Shown piece by piece: positions 11,397 through 22,822 of a stretch of 64,000 bases of DNA. A program made the position numbers and the translations under genes. Positions within the stretch are counted from its first letter, which is position 1. Every line of letters begins with the position of its first letter. The notes beneath the pieces were generated by a model that searched no databases, was not told the DNA's origin, and saw only the letters and a list, made by a program, of their open reading frames with translations. Source of the DNA: Maniola hyperantus (taxonomy: Eukaryota > Arthropoda > Insecta > Lepidoptera > Nymphalidae); assembly GCF_902806685.2 (NCBI RefSeq), contig NC_048542.1:12570533-12634532 (forward strand), written 5' to 3'.

Positions 11397-12635
11397 CCAC
11401 GGTCCGTCGCGCTCTATACGAAAATTAGTGCACAGCAGCAATTTTCAATCCACTTACATTTTACTCTTTATATTGCTAAAGAAATTTAGATTTACCTAAA
11501 TATAAGCAAAAACTACAAAGAAATCTTGAATTGAACTTTCAATTACACTTTATATACGGTAGGTGTATACAAGCACAATATGTCTCATACCTTTTTCGAT
11601 GTTTTCAACATGGGTTACAAATTCGCAAGAAGCTGGTCATTTTTAGGATTCTGAACCAAAACGGTAAAAAATGAATCTTTTTTTTAAATTCGTGTGTCAG
11701 TTCGTCTTTTCTTCTGTCCATCTGTCTATCCGTGCATCTATGTGGTGAGTCAGGGACAGTTATTGCATCCAAAAACTACTGACTTATCTACAAACTGTAC
11801 TAGAATAGGTTTTAAATTCTCGTACAATTTCACGCCATATTTTTCTCCATAACCGATAACTCTTGACCTTTTTGTAAAATACGGCTCTATAATGTTTCGA
11901 GGTCAAGCAATTTTCACGCTACTTGACTTTTAAAAGAAAAGCGCTTATATTTTCGACCCTCGTCTATGCTATTGTAAAAGTTACTAGATCTTTTTCGGAT
12001 AGTAGGTAGGTAATGTGCTATAATATTGTATTTCTATCGTGGCTCTTGCATTGCTTTTTTCAATGAAAAAGCTCCAGAGTAATTTTTGTTCTACTAATTT
12101 TATTGTACTTAGCTGCTGTGTTTAGCGAAATGCCTTGATACATTTTTGATGTAAAGATTAGCGTCTTAGACTTCATGATATTTTAGACATTTCTTTTCTT
12201 TGTCTAGGACTAAGATAATTATTTTTTTGTTAAAATGTAGACGGACCTTTTGAATGCAACTTATTTACTGAATTTATTCAGTGATTTAGCCATGATAAGG
12301 ACACATATTATTAGCACATCAGAATATTATATTACGAGCACAGTCCAAAGAAACACTTCATACAGTCAGTTACCGGGGCGTCTGAACAGAGCAATCCTGA
12401 GGGTTGATAGGGACGACACAGAGGAGGAATTGTACCAACCAGCAGAAGTTAGTAAAACAAACTAAACATTTTTCTTAGTAGGTTAGATCAGTCGTTAAGG
12501 TACGTACTCCTAGGTACCTACTCGTACATATCTCAGGGCAGATGTTCACGTAAAGCTGGCTCGTCCTCAAACATCAAACGTCTCCCTGTAGGTGTTTAAA
12601 CTATGATAATATAAGTAGATGTGACGTAGATTTAC
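11397..12635. other. Intron sequence without recognised features
   Basis: This is AT-rich intron 3' of the 12636-12739 exon. A weak GTCTGTCTATC-containing block at 11640-11810 may be a decayed relative of the GGTTCCGTA repeats. An alternative stop for the upstream exon is TAG at 12601-12603. Nothing else was seen. Confidence 0.4.
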
Positions 12636-12739
12636 CCGTAAAACTCCTGCCTAGTGCGGAGGCCGGGTTAGCGCTGCGCTCGCGCAGTACTATTGTGTGG
12701 CTCGTCGCCTTCCAGACGTCGAAAATTGACGCTTCACAT
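12636..12739 (-). CDS. beat-like: Beat-family Ig protein, exon encoding end of Ig domain 2
   Basis: This is a short exon (104 bp) that plain ORF length would miss. A GTTACAG acceptor is followed by one base that completes Arg. Then comes CEASIFDVWKATS, which matches the C-x-A-S-I-x-x-V-Y/W end of Beat Ig domain 2. A polar stretch with ERSANPASALG follows. A GTAAAT donor after an ACG-G boundary ends the exon after one base of a codon and fits the phase of 10452-10552. If that weak donor were not used, the frame would run on to a TAG at 12601-12603, giving a protein without a hydrophobic tail; both ends could exist as alternative forms. The local sequence is GC-rich. Confidence 0.82.
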
Positions 12740-12950
12740 CTGTAACAAATTGTTATGCTGATATTTTTTAATCAACAGACACATAAGTAAATACATACTT
12801 ACAACAAAATGAAGCTACTTATTTAATTTTCAAATAGTGCCAAAAAAACTATTTCAAATAATTTTTGTTTTCGATTAATTCCGAAGTATAAGCTTCTTAT
12901 ATTCTGTTCCAATCATCGAAAGTATACCTACTAATTTACCGACAGGTCAG

Positions 12951-13004
12951 CATTGCTTTACCAGTTATTATAGGTAGGTACCTATAATCACTGGTAAAGC
13001 AATG
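12951..13004. repeat. Perfect-looking hairpin, about 25-bp arms
   Basis: CATTGCTTTACCAGT and TATAGG on the left pair with CCTATA and ACTGGTAAAGCAATG on the right around a GGTAGGTA-type centre. It could be a tiny MITE or a structured intron element. Confidence 0.6.
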
Positions 13005-13489
13005 TTACTATATAGGTATATAATATAGTAACTTTATTTTATTTTTAGTGTATTTTATATTTGCTTCAATAATTGCTTCGAAATATTTTCGAATACAAAA
13101 TATTCGGACCTAGTTTTCGTATAAAAAGTACATTAAAAATATTTCCAAATCTAAGAAGTCCTAAGGGTTATGTGAAAGTCAGTGAAAGTACATAAAGTAA
13201 TAATATATACGTGACATTATTTTTTATAGCTCCCCGGTAACATGTAACTGGAGTTGAATCTCAATGCCTTCAGAAAATATAGGTAAAGTATAGCCTTATT
13301 ATGTCACTCTAAAAAGGTTCTAGTTCAAAAGAAAAAATACTACCTACCAACACTTTGGGAATAAAATTAGGACCTCTTTTACTAGGCATACCTACGAATG
13401 TGTGTGATGCTGCATTTATAATTTTTTGGAGTGCTTTCCATTGGGAAACAAAAAATTATCATAGATAATATCCCAACTACAGGTTGTTG

Positions 13490-13668
13490 GGGTGAGGAAG
13501 CGAAGGGTTTCGTGCGTGACATCGACCGTCGTCTGACGGAAAGAGGCTGCGATCCGCGCTGTGGTCCAAAGGTTGTCCATCGCCATTCAGCGTGGCAATG
13601 CTACCAGCTTGATGGGCACCTTTGGCCCAGGGGCAACCAGGGGTATACTTTTTGACGACGTTGTTACC
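13490..13668 (+). pseudogene. LINE ORF2 C-terminal remnant, frameshifted
   Basis: Two frames must be combined: FVRDIDRRLTERGCDPRCGP in one, then QRLSIAIQRGNATSLMGTFG in another. The same C-terminal pattern (GDPRAG..., QRISLAIQRGNAAS) occurs at 43488-43850, so this is a decayed non-LTR retrotransposon end, likely CR1-like. Confidence 0.65.
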
Positions 13669-13687
13669 GAATAATAATTTATATTTA

Positions 13688-13910
13688 ACTAGCTGATGCC
13701 TGCGACTTCGGACGCGTGGATTAAAATCCCGTGTGAACTCATCAATTTTCCGGGATGAAAGTAGTCTATGTCCTTCCCCGGGATATAAGCTAACTGTGTA
13801 CCAAATTTCATCAAAATCGGTTGAACGGTTGGGCCGTGAAAAGCTAGTAGACAGACAGACAGACCGACAGACAGACACACTTTCGCATTTATAATATTAT
13901 TTAGTATGGA
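13688..13910 (-). mobile_element. Helitron-like short element, intact ends (223 bp)
   Basis: Read on the minus strand it starts TCCATACTAA after an A and ends with a GC hairpin (ACGCGTCC-GAA-GTCGC type) and CTAG before a T. This matches Helitron insertion between A and T without target duplication. The (GACA)n tract lies at 13851-13880. The same ends occur at 17509-17730 and 47296-47517. Confidence 0.7.
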
Positions 13911-13951
13911 TTTTAGTTTTAGTTTTAAGAACCTACAGGTCCTGCATTTTA

Positions 13952-13995
13952 TGCGTTGATGCATATGATGCTCTTGCATAATATGCATCAACGCA
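13952..13995. repeat. Hairpin with 15-bp perfect arms
   Basis: TGCGTTGATGCATAT and ATATGCATCAACGCA flank a 14-base loop. It lies just outside the Helitron-like copy and is of unknown origin. Confidence 0.6.
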
Positions 13996-14244
13996 ATTTA
14001 CTTTATTTACGCATTATACTGAGCTGTACACCCATTTGGAGTGGTGTCACAGACGAAAATCTTACATTTGTATTATGTATTTTATATATTATTTGATATG
14101 TTTGTATCTGTGACACCGACAACATGTAAGAGCATTTACTTACTTTCTTTTTTCTTTCCTTATATTTCACTAGCGACGTATAACAAGAACTTGAAACGAG
14201 TTGGCGAGCAACCACCACGCCCAAAGTTTTTGTAATAAGACACA

Positions 14245-14551
14245 TTTTTTTAAATTCAGATACAAGTTAGCCCTTGACTGTAATCTCACCTGGTGGTAAG
14301 TGATGATGCAGTCTAAGATTGAACCGGGCTAACCTGAAAGGGGTATGACAGTTTTTATTAAACCCATGCCCCTTTTGGTTTCTCCACGGCATCGTACTGG
14401 AACGCTAAATCGCTGGGCGACACGGCTTTGCCGGTAGGGTAGTAACTAGCCACGGCCGAAGCCTCCCACCAGACCAGACCAGACCAAAAAATTAGAAATT
14501 ATAAAATTCTCACTAATAAGACCACAGCGCTTACCACTGCGCCAGGAAGGT
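14245..14551 (-). mobile_element. tRNA-derived SINE with B-box deletion
   Basis: On the minus strand it begins GCGCAGTGGTAAGCGC and ends in the conserved CAAGGGCTAACTTGTATCTGAAT tail. Compared with 35797-36113 it lacks the segment holding the GGTTCGAATCC B box. Confidence 0.75.
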
Positions 14552-14605
14552 TAACTTGTCATTGATTCTAGTATTACCATGTGTGTTAAATAAGTTAGAA
14601 GTTAC

Positions 14606-14721
14606 CTTATCATAAGGGTGGGTACAGGAGAGAGGACGGCAGCCTCCAACTCCAACGTCGATAGACTAGAGGCGTACCCGTTGCTGAAGTTTAGAACGTG
14701 GTTAGCAGTGAAACTTGGTAC
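14606..14721 (-). CDS. beat-like: Beat-family Ig protein, exon encoding middle of Ig domain 2
   Basis: This 116-bp exon lies between an ATTGCAG acceptor and a GTAACT donor. It encodes VPSFTANHVLNF followed by SNGYASSLSTLELE and ends TLMI plus two bases of an Arg codon. The YASSL-x-LE stretch is typical of Beat Ig2 strands ahead of the final cysteine. The split codon is completed by the first base of 12636-12739, giving Arg-Cys at the junction. This is where Beat proteins have the second Ig2 cysteine (C-x-A-S-I). Confidence 0.88.
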
Positions 14722-15306
14722 CTGCAATAAAGACAATGTGAAGTAACTCAATTTAATTATGTAACTTTGCTGCTTATTATAAGCGTGCAGGGCGTAGAGG
14801 CACAAACGCACTGCTTACACTAGTCGAAATAGTTTGTTATTGCGATGAAAAAACAAAACGATCATTAAGCTGAATTACGTATCACTTGCTCTCTTCCTTG
14901 AACAGCTAATAGACGTTTAATGGACATGACCAAAGAAAGTGAGAATGCGATGTCGTAGGTACAGCGAAGGATAGACTGATGCCGAGTTCTTCAAAAATGG
15001 ATTTGTAGGTCCGGAATTGATTCCAAGATACTTAACGTTCTATCATATCAATACAATGTCTATCAAGAACACCTTTTATTATTTTCTTCTCACTGTCACT
15101 GGGTCCATGTCTCCAAATGGTAGAGGAATATGAGGAGCACAAGCGCTCTGACTAGGCGAGTGGCTTTGGTTGTTTCGGTTCCTCTATACATTATATTCTG
15201 TAATTTATCCATGGTAGACCTAGATAATATCTTACGGCAATCTAGGGGTTAAAATTACCTACTTTTGGAAAAGTGAAACTATTATTAGTAAGATAGGGAA
15301 ACTCAC

Positions 15307-15440
15307 CATTTGTTCATTGACGTACCACGTGATGTTAGCAGCTGGCAGAGAAGGCGGCGAAGTACAGTTCGCCCTGATGTGATCTCCTCCGATGTATGAC
15401 ATCCGATCCGATGTGACATTTGGGCTCAGCAATGGGGGTT
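15307..15440 (-). CDS. beat-like: Beat-family Ig protein, exon encoding start of Ig domain 2
   Basis: This 134-bp exon lies between a TCTACAG acceptor and a GTGAGT donor. It encodes a short linker and the start of the second Ig-like domain. The segment YIGGDHIRANCTSPPSLP is followed by AANITWYVNE, matching the GD-x-x-ANCTS-x-PAANxTW signature of Beat Ig2. The Cys and Trp are the expected core residues. An N-glycosylation sequon is present at ANIT. It ends in phase 0 and continues in 14606-14721. Confidence 0.9.
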
Positions 15441-15568
15441 CTGTAGACAGTGAGACTTCTTTTATTTTTGTTATTTTTATAGTGTTTTACCTACAGTTCA
15501 AGTCACAGTACAGTCGCTTCAGTACTGAGTGAACATACATATCACAAATTTCGTCACTGGCAGCAAGC

Positions 15569-15642
15569 GTGCCGTAGCTTAGTTGTTAGAGCGTTGGGCG
15601 CAATCCCAGGAAACGCGGGTTCCATTCCTGCCGGTCCGCAAT
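15569..15642 (+). ncRNA. tRNA-like sequence, probable SINE head or tRNA pseudogene
   Basis: TAGCTTAGTTGTTAGAGCG fits a D arm and A box. GCGGGTTCCATTCCTGC folds as a T arm with a B box. The acceptor ends do not pair, so this is not a working tRNA gene. A T-run follows. Confidence 0.45.
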
Positions 15643-16490
15643 TTTTTATATGTGTTTAAAATTAATGAGACTTCTTATTAACGGAGCTGATATTTACATT
15701 GAGGAACTTATAAAAATTAACTGATTCCCGTGTTTCGGAATCAAAAGTTATATTTTCAGACACAAACACCCTGCGGGAGTAAATTAATTCTGATTTGACA
15801 GGAGCAAATTTTATATACGTGTTTAGCAGACTATAAACTAAATAATAAATACTTCTTATGAAGCCAATTAACATGACCCTAATTAGTCAATTACATTATT
15901 ACAAACTCGTTAAACAAGTTAATAATAACTGTATTACAGTCATCATTCATCGCTATCCTCATACATCAGTCCACTAGATCCCAGCACCTACAGTATGGCC
16001 TGAATTTGACGCAAAAACTGAAAGCAAAGGCTGGAAAAATAAATAAACCAAGCTTTTTTTATTTTATAAAAAGGTAAACGCACTCAAAACAAGAGCGTTG
16101 GAGAAAAAATGAAAATAATATATTACTGATGCATAAAAAGCTTTACTTATGTGTTTTATGCTAAATTAGTTTAAAATGAGTGTCGTTAGGAAATATTAAT
16201 AAAGATAGTATCCCCATAAAGTGCGGTACTATATTTGAGCGATGGAAAAAAATTGTAGTAGATAATATAACACCCATATTTTAACTACAATCATGTAATT
16301 ATTGTACTTGTACCACTTATTTGATAGTGGATTCACATTTGAACTGCGATTAATAATTTTAAATTTGTTGATTTTAGCATTTAAAAGAGTATAGAGCGGA
16401 GTCAAACACTCGGCGCGGCGCAGGCGATTAGGAGTAAATATCCATCACTAGTAAAAAACTACTAGACAAGTAAGAAAATTATGTGATAGG

Positions 16491-16590
16491 CGTAAACGAC
16501 AAATATTTTTAAATTTTTAACACAAAAATATATTTCTGCAGAAATTACTATATTTTTATGTTAAAAAATTTAAAATATTTGTCGTTTACG
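16491..16590. repeat. Inverted repeat, about 42-bp arms
   Basis: CGTAAACGACAAATATTTTT and its reverse complement bracket an AT-rich core with CTGCAG at the centre. Arms continue through TAAATTTTTAACA with small gaps. It is likely a small MITE. Confidence 0.65.
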
Positions 16591-16663
16591 AATTGTGACG
16601 TCATTAATCGCTTTCTATACAGCGTGACGTTAATAATTAATTATGTTAAAATAAATAAAATCA

Positions 16664-16845
16664 TGATTTTTTTAGTCTGTCTATCTGTCTGCTAGCTTAA
16701 CACGGCCCATCCGTTTAATCGATTTTGACGAAATTTGGTACAGAGATAGCTTGTATCCCGGGGAAGGACATACTTTTTATCAAAAAGTTCCCGCGGGTCG
16801 TTAAAAACCAAAACTTACGCGGACGAAGTCATGGCATCACTTTGT
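16664..16845 (+). repeat. Helitron-like copy lacking the CTAG end
   Basis: AGTCTGTCTATCTGTCTG, ACGGCCCATCCGTTTAA, ATCCCGGGGAAGGACATAC and the ACGCGGACGAAGTCATGG hairpin remnant match the family consensus in plus orientation. Confidence 0.6.
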
Positions 16846-17508
16846 TTTAAATATGTTTTTATATGTTAATGAAAACAATACTTAATATATTAAAGAAAAA
16901 TATCTTTGATTTGAACGCTTTACGTGTAAAACAATCCTTAACTCTATTATACAATTTCAATATACAATTTTAAAAAATACCTTAAATATGAGTCTTTCAT
17001 TGAAAAAACCCTCTTAATCCGATTCCGACAAACGAACCGAGCAATAATTTCATGCGAATGTTATTGCAACAAACAAATATTTAAGTGCTTTTAGGCATTC
17101 AGATTTATTGAAAATGAACGAGAATAAATTACTATTCTATAACCTCATCATATTTTTATAATAATTATGATTTATTTTGAACATTTTTTTTGAACATGTT
17201 ATGAAATGTTCAATAGAATTTGCAGAAAAGCAATACTTTGAATAATTCATGCTGCCTTTATTTGAATCAATTAGTAATAAATACGTATTATTTTATTGTG
17301 CCTAGATTTGCGGACCATCACAATTTAGAAAGGTTCAATATTAGGTAGGTACGTTGTAAATATTATAAGTTCCTACCTACCATGACTGTTATTGGATGCA
17401 CTTGATGAAAAGCGATAAGCGCATAGAAGATGCTGCTCTACGCATCTTTTCTTGGCTTGAAGGTATTTACCCACTTAAATTATAAATACACGATTTCTTT
17501 ATATTATA

Positions 17509-17730
17509 CTAGAGGATGCCCGCGACTTCGTCCGCGTGGATATAGGTTTTTATAAAAACCCGAGGGAACTCTTTGATTTTCCGGGACAAAAAGTAGTCTT
17601 TGTCCTTCCCCGGGACGTAAGCTAACTCTGTACCAAATTTCATCAGAATCGGTTAAACTGCTGGGCCGTGAAAAGCTAGCAGACAGACAGACAGACAGAT
17701 ACACTTTCGCATTTATGATATTAGTATGGA
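17509..17730 (-). mobile_element. Helitron-like short element, intact ends (222 bp)
   Basis: CTAG at 17509-17512 has the hairpin CCCGCGACTTCGTCCGCG beside it. The other end reads TCCATACTAAT on the minus strand, preceded by A. It holds (GACA)n at 17680-17697. Confidence 0.7.
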
Positions 17731-18194
17731 TTACTTTCGTGATTCATGCCTATTTTTATTTATTTCCATTTTTATTATATTGGAAAAACCTACAATGCCT
17801 TTTATTTAGAAAAAGTAAACATTTTTCAGATCGTTGCGTTTCCCACAATTTTTGCAATTTTTTGAGTGTACCATGAGTTTTTCTTATTTTAAAATATTTA
17901 ACCAATATTTCACTATGTTAGGTATATATGCTTACTCTATTCATCGACACAGAGCCCACACCGAAATTTCCACCCTTTTCGGGGAATCCTTTATTAGGGT
18001 TGCTGAAATATTGCATATTCACAACGCAGCTGGCATTTTGTCGAGGCAATGCGCAAACACAAACGGTACGATTTCAGCCCGTCGAAACAGAATCTAAAGG
18101 CTTTGAATGAGAGGTTTTTACATCTACATAAAATTACCAAAATGGATATAGGTATAGACAGATCATATAACTTATTAGGCATATTGTTAGTTTT

Positions 18195-18620
18195 TAGGGT
18201 TCCGTACCTCAAAAGGAAAAACGGAACCCTTATAGGATCACTTTGTTGTCTGTCTGTCTGCCTGTCTGTCAAGAAACCTACAGGGTACTTCCCGTTGACC
18301 TAGAATCATGAAATTTGGCAGGTAGGTAGGTCTTATAGCTGGCATTAGGAGAAAAATCTGAAAACCGTAAATTTGTGGTTGCATCACACAAAAAAAATAA
18401 AATTGTGGTCATAAACTAATAATTAGTATTTTAAATTTTCGAAGTAAGATAACTACATCAAGTAGGGTATCATATGAAAGGGCTTCACCTGTGCATTCTA
18501 AAACAGATTTTTATTTATTTTTATGCATCATAGTTTTTGAATTATCGTGCAAAACGTCGAAAAAATACGACTGTGGTACAGAACCCTCATTGCGCGAGCC
18601 TGACTCGCACTTGGCCGGTA
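18195..18620 (+). repeat. GGTTCCGTA-family interspersed repeat, near full length
   Basis: It opens AGGGTTCCGTACCTCAAAAGG and closes CTGACTCGCACTTGGCCGG. Blocks correspond in order to those of 441-874, with a (GTCT)n tract at 18246-18268. Confidence 0.8.
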
Positions 18621-18698
18621 TTTTTGTCAATATCAAGCCCGCTTCATCATCATCACAGTTTAGTTAGTGGTTATATTATGGTTTAGTTTATTTAGCTA

Positions 18699-18815
18699 CT
18701 AGCTGATCCCCGCGGCTTTGCCCGCGTAGATTTAGGTTTTTAAAGATCCCGTATAGCCTATGTCACTCAGGAATAATGTAGCTTTCTACTGGTGAAAGAA
18801 TTTCAGTATCGGTTT
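18699..18815 (-). repeat. Helitron-like 3' end fragment
   Basis: CTAGCTGATCCCCGCGGC plus the TTAGGTTTTTAAAGATCCCG and CCTATGTCACTC blocks. The other end is lost into the adjacent TTCAGTA-rich tract. Confidence 0.6.
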
Positions 18816-18886
18816 TCAGTAAATTTCATTTCATTTCAGTAAATTCAGTATGTTCAGTATGTTGTGTATTTCAGTATGTTCAGTAG
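18803..18886. repeat. Degenerate TTCAGTA tandem tract
   Basis: Repeated TTCAGTA, TTTCAGTAAA and TTCAGTATG units over about 80 bases, with imperfect period. Confidence 0.6.
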
Positions 18887-19089
18887 TTCCAAAGATTACC
18901 CCCTACAAACAAACTTAACGACATTATTCCACTGTCTATTTGTTCGTTCTCTCCCTAGCATTAAGGTTGTCTGGAAGAGATCGCTATTTAGCAATAAGAC
19001 CGCCTTATTATACCTACTTTGTAAGATTTTTTTTGTCACCTGGTAATTTATGTTTTGTGGTACAATAAATAATATACATACAAACATAC

Positions 19090-19380
19090 ACCATGATCAT
19101 CCATCACTGGCATACTCTTAGTACGGGTCTCTTCTCAGATTGAGAGGCTAGCCCAGGGCGAATCGGCAGTTTTCACACACCTTTGAGAACATTATAGAGA
19201 AACCCTAAGGGATGCAGGTTTCCTCACAATGTTTTCTTTCACCGTTAAACAAGTATTTTAATTGCATAGCTCATAGCTCCAAAAAGTAAGCGTTACGTGT
19301 CCGGGATCAGAACCCTGACAATCCGAATGGAAGGCCGACGTCTTAATCACTAAGGTATCACTGATCCATCACCTTGCTTG
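19090..19380. repeat. Dispersed repeat with GGGATCAGAACCCTGAC motif
   Basis: ATGATCATCCATCAC, GGTCTCTTCTCAGATTGAGAGG, CCTCACAATGTTTTCTTTCACCG, then GTGTCCGGGATCAGAACCC and CTTAATCACTAAGGTATCAC. Parts recur at 4261-4470, 46660-46785 and in both LTRs at 50815-51050. The end has a tRNA-like B-box flavour read on the other strand. Confidence 0.55.
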
Positions 19381-19403
19381 TAGAACACATTTGAAATTTT
19401 TTT

Positions 19404-19625
19404 ACCATGTGACCCTGTGGCATGTCACAATGTCGCATTTTATTGGTCTAGCGTAAAAAAAGCTTTAGCTAGTACTTGCAGTACAAGAAACTTAGGAAAT
19501 ATGCCACACTAAAGCGCCCATCACAGACACGAGCGTGGCGCATATTTTTCTATCGCCTGAGGATAATAGTCTAGCAACCACAGCAACACAATGCGACATT
19601 AAAACATGCCACAGGGCTGCATGGT
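19404..19625. mobile_element. MITE with about 36-bp imperfect inverted repeats
   Basis: ACCATGTGACCCTGTGGCAT at the left and ATGCCACAGGGCTGCATGGT at the right are near-inverse copies, each continued by AATGTCGCATT. A related TGTCGCATTGTCGCATG piece lies at 19748-19770. Confidence 0.65.
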
Positions 19626-21177
19626 ACACTAATTAAAAATGTAGCAAGAATTATCGCCAGACTGACATTAATATTCCCAACTCTACAGCACGAAGTTTCG
19701 GCATGAAACAGATTGCTTCTTCTGGCTGCAAAATAATTTTTCCATTTGTAGCATGTCGCATTGTCGCATGTTATTGCTTCAAGATAAAATCACTTTAAAA
19801 AAATGTTCAGTATTCTTTATGATAGCTATAAAATACTTAAATGTTCCCAAAAGCCGCTAAGAAGAAGCAACCGTAGCCAATGGGCGCCTAGTTTTACTCT
19901 ACTCTGTAGTATACTTACTCATGCTATCAAAAACTTTCGTTCATATTCCCGGTTTATTTTCTGGATTATCATCATGCAGGCTCTCACTGCAAACTTTAAC
20001 TTTGCAGCTTTAACGACATCATTATAGTTTTTTGCAAGTCATCTAAGTTTTATTACATGAAGTTGAACTTTAAAACTCAAATTATTTAAAACATAAAATT
20101 ATGAGACTTGACCAGGATTAATAACATAGTAAGTCAAGCTTCTTGATTTCAGATTACAGAAATAGTACTAGTATCGAAAATATCTTATTGAAAAAGGACC
20201 CTGGGAAGATGGGTTCAAAACTAGTCGGGCTAACGTCGACTAAACAAGTATAGCCGGGTGAGAGATATTATATATATAACGTTAAAATAGTATAGAAAAG
20301 TTCTTTATTAAAATATTTTTTTACCATTTCGATCGTTACGTACAACTTACATTTTATTTTTATGTGTGGACTTCATGAAACACAGACGTATTTTTTACAC
20401 ATACTTTTTGCACATTGTGTGAATAATAATTATATATATTTACTAACTGTATTATAATATTATGATGCCCGTGATTTCTTAATTTCTTCCACATGAATTA
20501 AGGTTTTTCAAAATTTCGTTGAATTAAGTCATTTACCACGATCCGTTATCAAAAATAACATACCTATCAACTGCATTTTTTGTAAATACAAATGAAATGG
20601 CTATATCAAAAATATTAAGATTTTTAGGCATGCTTCGCTATTAAATATTACTTAATACCGCTTGGCTATGAGTTTAGGCAGGCACGCAATCAAATTATGA
20701 AAATCAACAAAATACAGTCTAGGTAAACAAAACAACAAAGAAAAACCAGCAAAATTGAGGGTACCGCCAAAATTTCAGTAGTTATTATTCCGTGCATTGT
20801 TAAAGGGCGCGCCGAGGCGGAAAATATTCATAATTTAGTAAAACAAACTGGATTAACAACGGTCCCTAAACGCAAACTTTGCTCGCATGTTTACGAATTG
20901 GAAAAAGGTTCAAGGTCGTTCACACCGACGTTCCCCCGTAGAATAAATACCTCAGCATTTATTCTATAAAAGGAAACTGTTAGGGTTAAAAGCTTTATTC
21001 CGTTTTATTCTGATTGCTTTTGGTAAGTTTGGGACTCTTTGTTTAGGCGTTGAAAGAAAATACACACGTTTGTCTGGCGGCTGCATATTATTATTTGTAT
21101 ATCATTGGTCTATCTTTTGTTAGTATTGTTTTGTGTATCATATTTTGTCCGTCTTGCTTCCATAATTTTATTGTAAA

Positions 21178-21466
21178 GTAGATGATCCCGTGACTTCGTA
21201 TGCGCGGATTTAGATTTAAAAAATCTTGTCGGAACTCTTTGATTTTCAGGAACAAAATGCATCTTAATCGGTTTAGAAATCTTGGAGATTTCGGTGTAGG
21301 CACATTTGTAGAAAAACACAATTCCTCCTTTAGTGAAAATCGGTTAAAAAGTAGCCTATGTCACTCCTTGGTTAATCCTCTACTTGTCTGTGAAAGTCCC
21401 GTCAAAATAGGTTTAGCCGTTCCGATGATTAGCCCGTTCAAACAGACAGACAGACAGACAAAATTT
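21178..21466 (-). repeat. Helitron-like copy, decayed ends
   Basis: It begins GATGATCCCGTGACTTCGTA and runs through the TCGGAACTCTTTGATTTTC, AAAATCGGTTAAAAAGTAGC and CAGACAGACAGACAG blocks. CTAG is not preserved. Confidence 0.55.
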
Positions 21467-21954
21467 TTAACAACATGTGATTCAGTTATGGTACAGTACA
21501 AATAACCATTATGTGCTCAATATGAGGTAATTAGGTCGAAATTACAGGCAGAGACTTCAATTTTATTTATTAGTATGTATAGAAGTATCTATAGATAAAG
21601 ATAGTATAGACGTTACAAACTTAAGTTTTTTCTTACTACGTCGTATAAAAGCAATACTATGAATAAACAAATTGCTAATTCGCCATTCCAGAGGCTTTAA
21701 ATGACCTGTGCATACTAAATCTTACGCTTCGCTTCGGCTTTTGATTTGTTGACGTAATTTTCGTTTCACGGAACATTTCAAGTATTAATGGCTTGCGAAC
21801 GCCTCATTTTAGGGGATCGAGATTTTGCTTTGTGCCCTTTTAATACCTAACGTAGATTGTTTACATAAACAATTTTTTTCTACCACTTAGGTAAGTAGGT
21901 AGTAGGTACCTATATGTTTTAAGCTACTTAATACGTTTGCGCTTGACGACAATC

Positions 21955-22400
21955 AAAGCCTTTTTTAAATAAAAATGGCGAGCAATCGTGCCGGCGGGTC
22001 ACCTGATGTTAGGTGATTAGATTACCGCCGCTCATGAACATTTGCAGTACCAAAGCGTTGCCGGCCTTTAAGAAATTTGTTGGTCCGCCCCTTGAATAAC
22101 CCCATGGTGTAATCTAATGGGAACACCGCCGAAGGCAGTTGATTCCACGGTGTGCATAAGTGTGCAAAAATGGATCTGGCACAACGGGCGGTCGAAGTGC
22201 ACCAGACACCCAGAATGAATGAAAGTAACGAAAAAGTACCATCAACCGTAAAGAAACAGCAGTATCTAAGTATAATTCCACAACAGGTTATGATGGTAAT
22301 CGGGGTAGGGACGCCCCGCACACTCGCATAGCCCCCGTGCTAACCCGGTGTGGGATAGCGCGGGTGACGTGCGAGTATGCTAGGCGTCCCCCCCGCCTCA
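21955..22400. repeat. Dispersed repeat with GACGCCCCGC inverted motif
   Basis: CACCTGATGTTAGGTGATTAG, CGCCGCTCATGAACATTTGC, TTGCCGGCCTTTAAG and a final block from GGACGCCCCGCACAC to GGCGTCCCCCC. The last block recurs at 61890-62030 and the first at 35366-35520. It is probably a LINE or composite repeat close to the Beat exon. Confidence 0.5.
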
Positions 22401-22490
22401 TAACCCAATTGCAATCTCACACAAACATAAGCCAAACGGTCTTCATGAAATAAAACATAGGTACCGATAAAACTACAGAAGGTAACTCAC

Positions 22491-22626
22491 CAACTACTAC
22501 CATTTCTGCCGCCTTGATGTCCGTGTGGAACAGCGGCGCATCAGCCGACACCTCGCACTGGTACTCCCCGGTCAGAGTCCGGTCCACTTCCGTCAACACC
22601 ACCCGGTTCTGATCTGATGCTGCTAC
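22491..22626 (-). CDS. beat-like: Beat-family Ig protein, exon encoding end of Ig domain 1
   Basis: The exon lies between a GATCAG acceptor and a GTGAGT donor and is 136 bp long. It starts in phase 0 and ends after one base of a codon. It encodes the second half of Ig domain 1, including RVVLTEVDRTLTGEYQCEV with the second Ig cysteine, then the Beat-typical SADAPLFHT segment. Its phase joins cleanly to 23116-23324 upstream and to 15307-15440 downstream, where the split codon makes Glu. The intron to the next exon is 7.05 kb and holds only repeats. Confidence 0.9.
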
Positions 22627-22822
22627 CTGATCAAAAGTAAATATGGGGGCGTCCATAAATTACGTGAGATGTTTAAGGGGGGGAGGGGGTTGAGTCAAAT
22701 CTCATCTAATCTAATAAACCAACAAACTACACACTTTCGCATTTATAATATGGGTGGTGATGTCATAAGGGAACTTGCTTGCCGGTGAGTTCTTCATAAT
22801 GTTTTCAAATGTGTATAAAGTC

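Larger units (their letters stand above)
15441..22490 (-). other. beat-like: Large intron of the Beat-like gene
   Basis: This 7.05-kb intron holds the features listed between 15569 and 22400. The stretches 15643-16490, 16846-17508, 19626-21177 and 21467-21954 show no gene or recognisable element beyond short AT-rich motifs; about 20461-20540 may be a very decayed Helitron-like end. Confidence 0.6.

Noticed and set aside
15569..15642. Possible functional tRNA gene
   Set aside because: D and T arms fold but the acceptor stem does not; treated as a SINE head or pseudogene.
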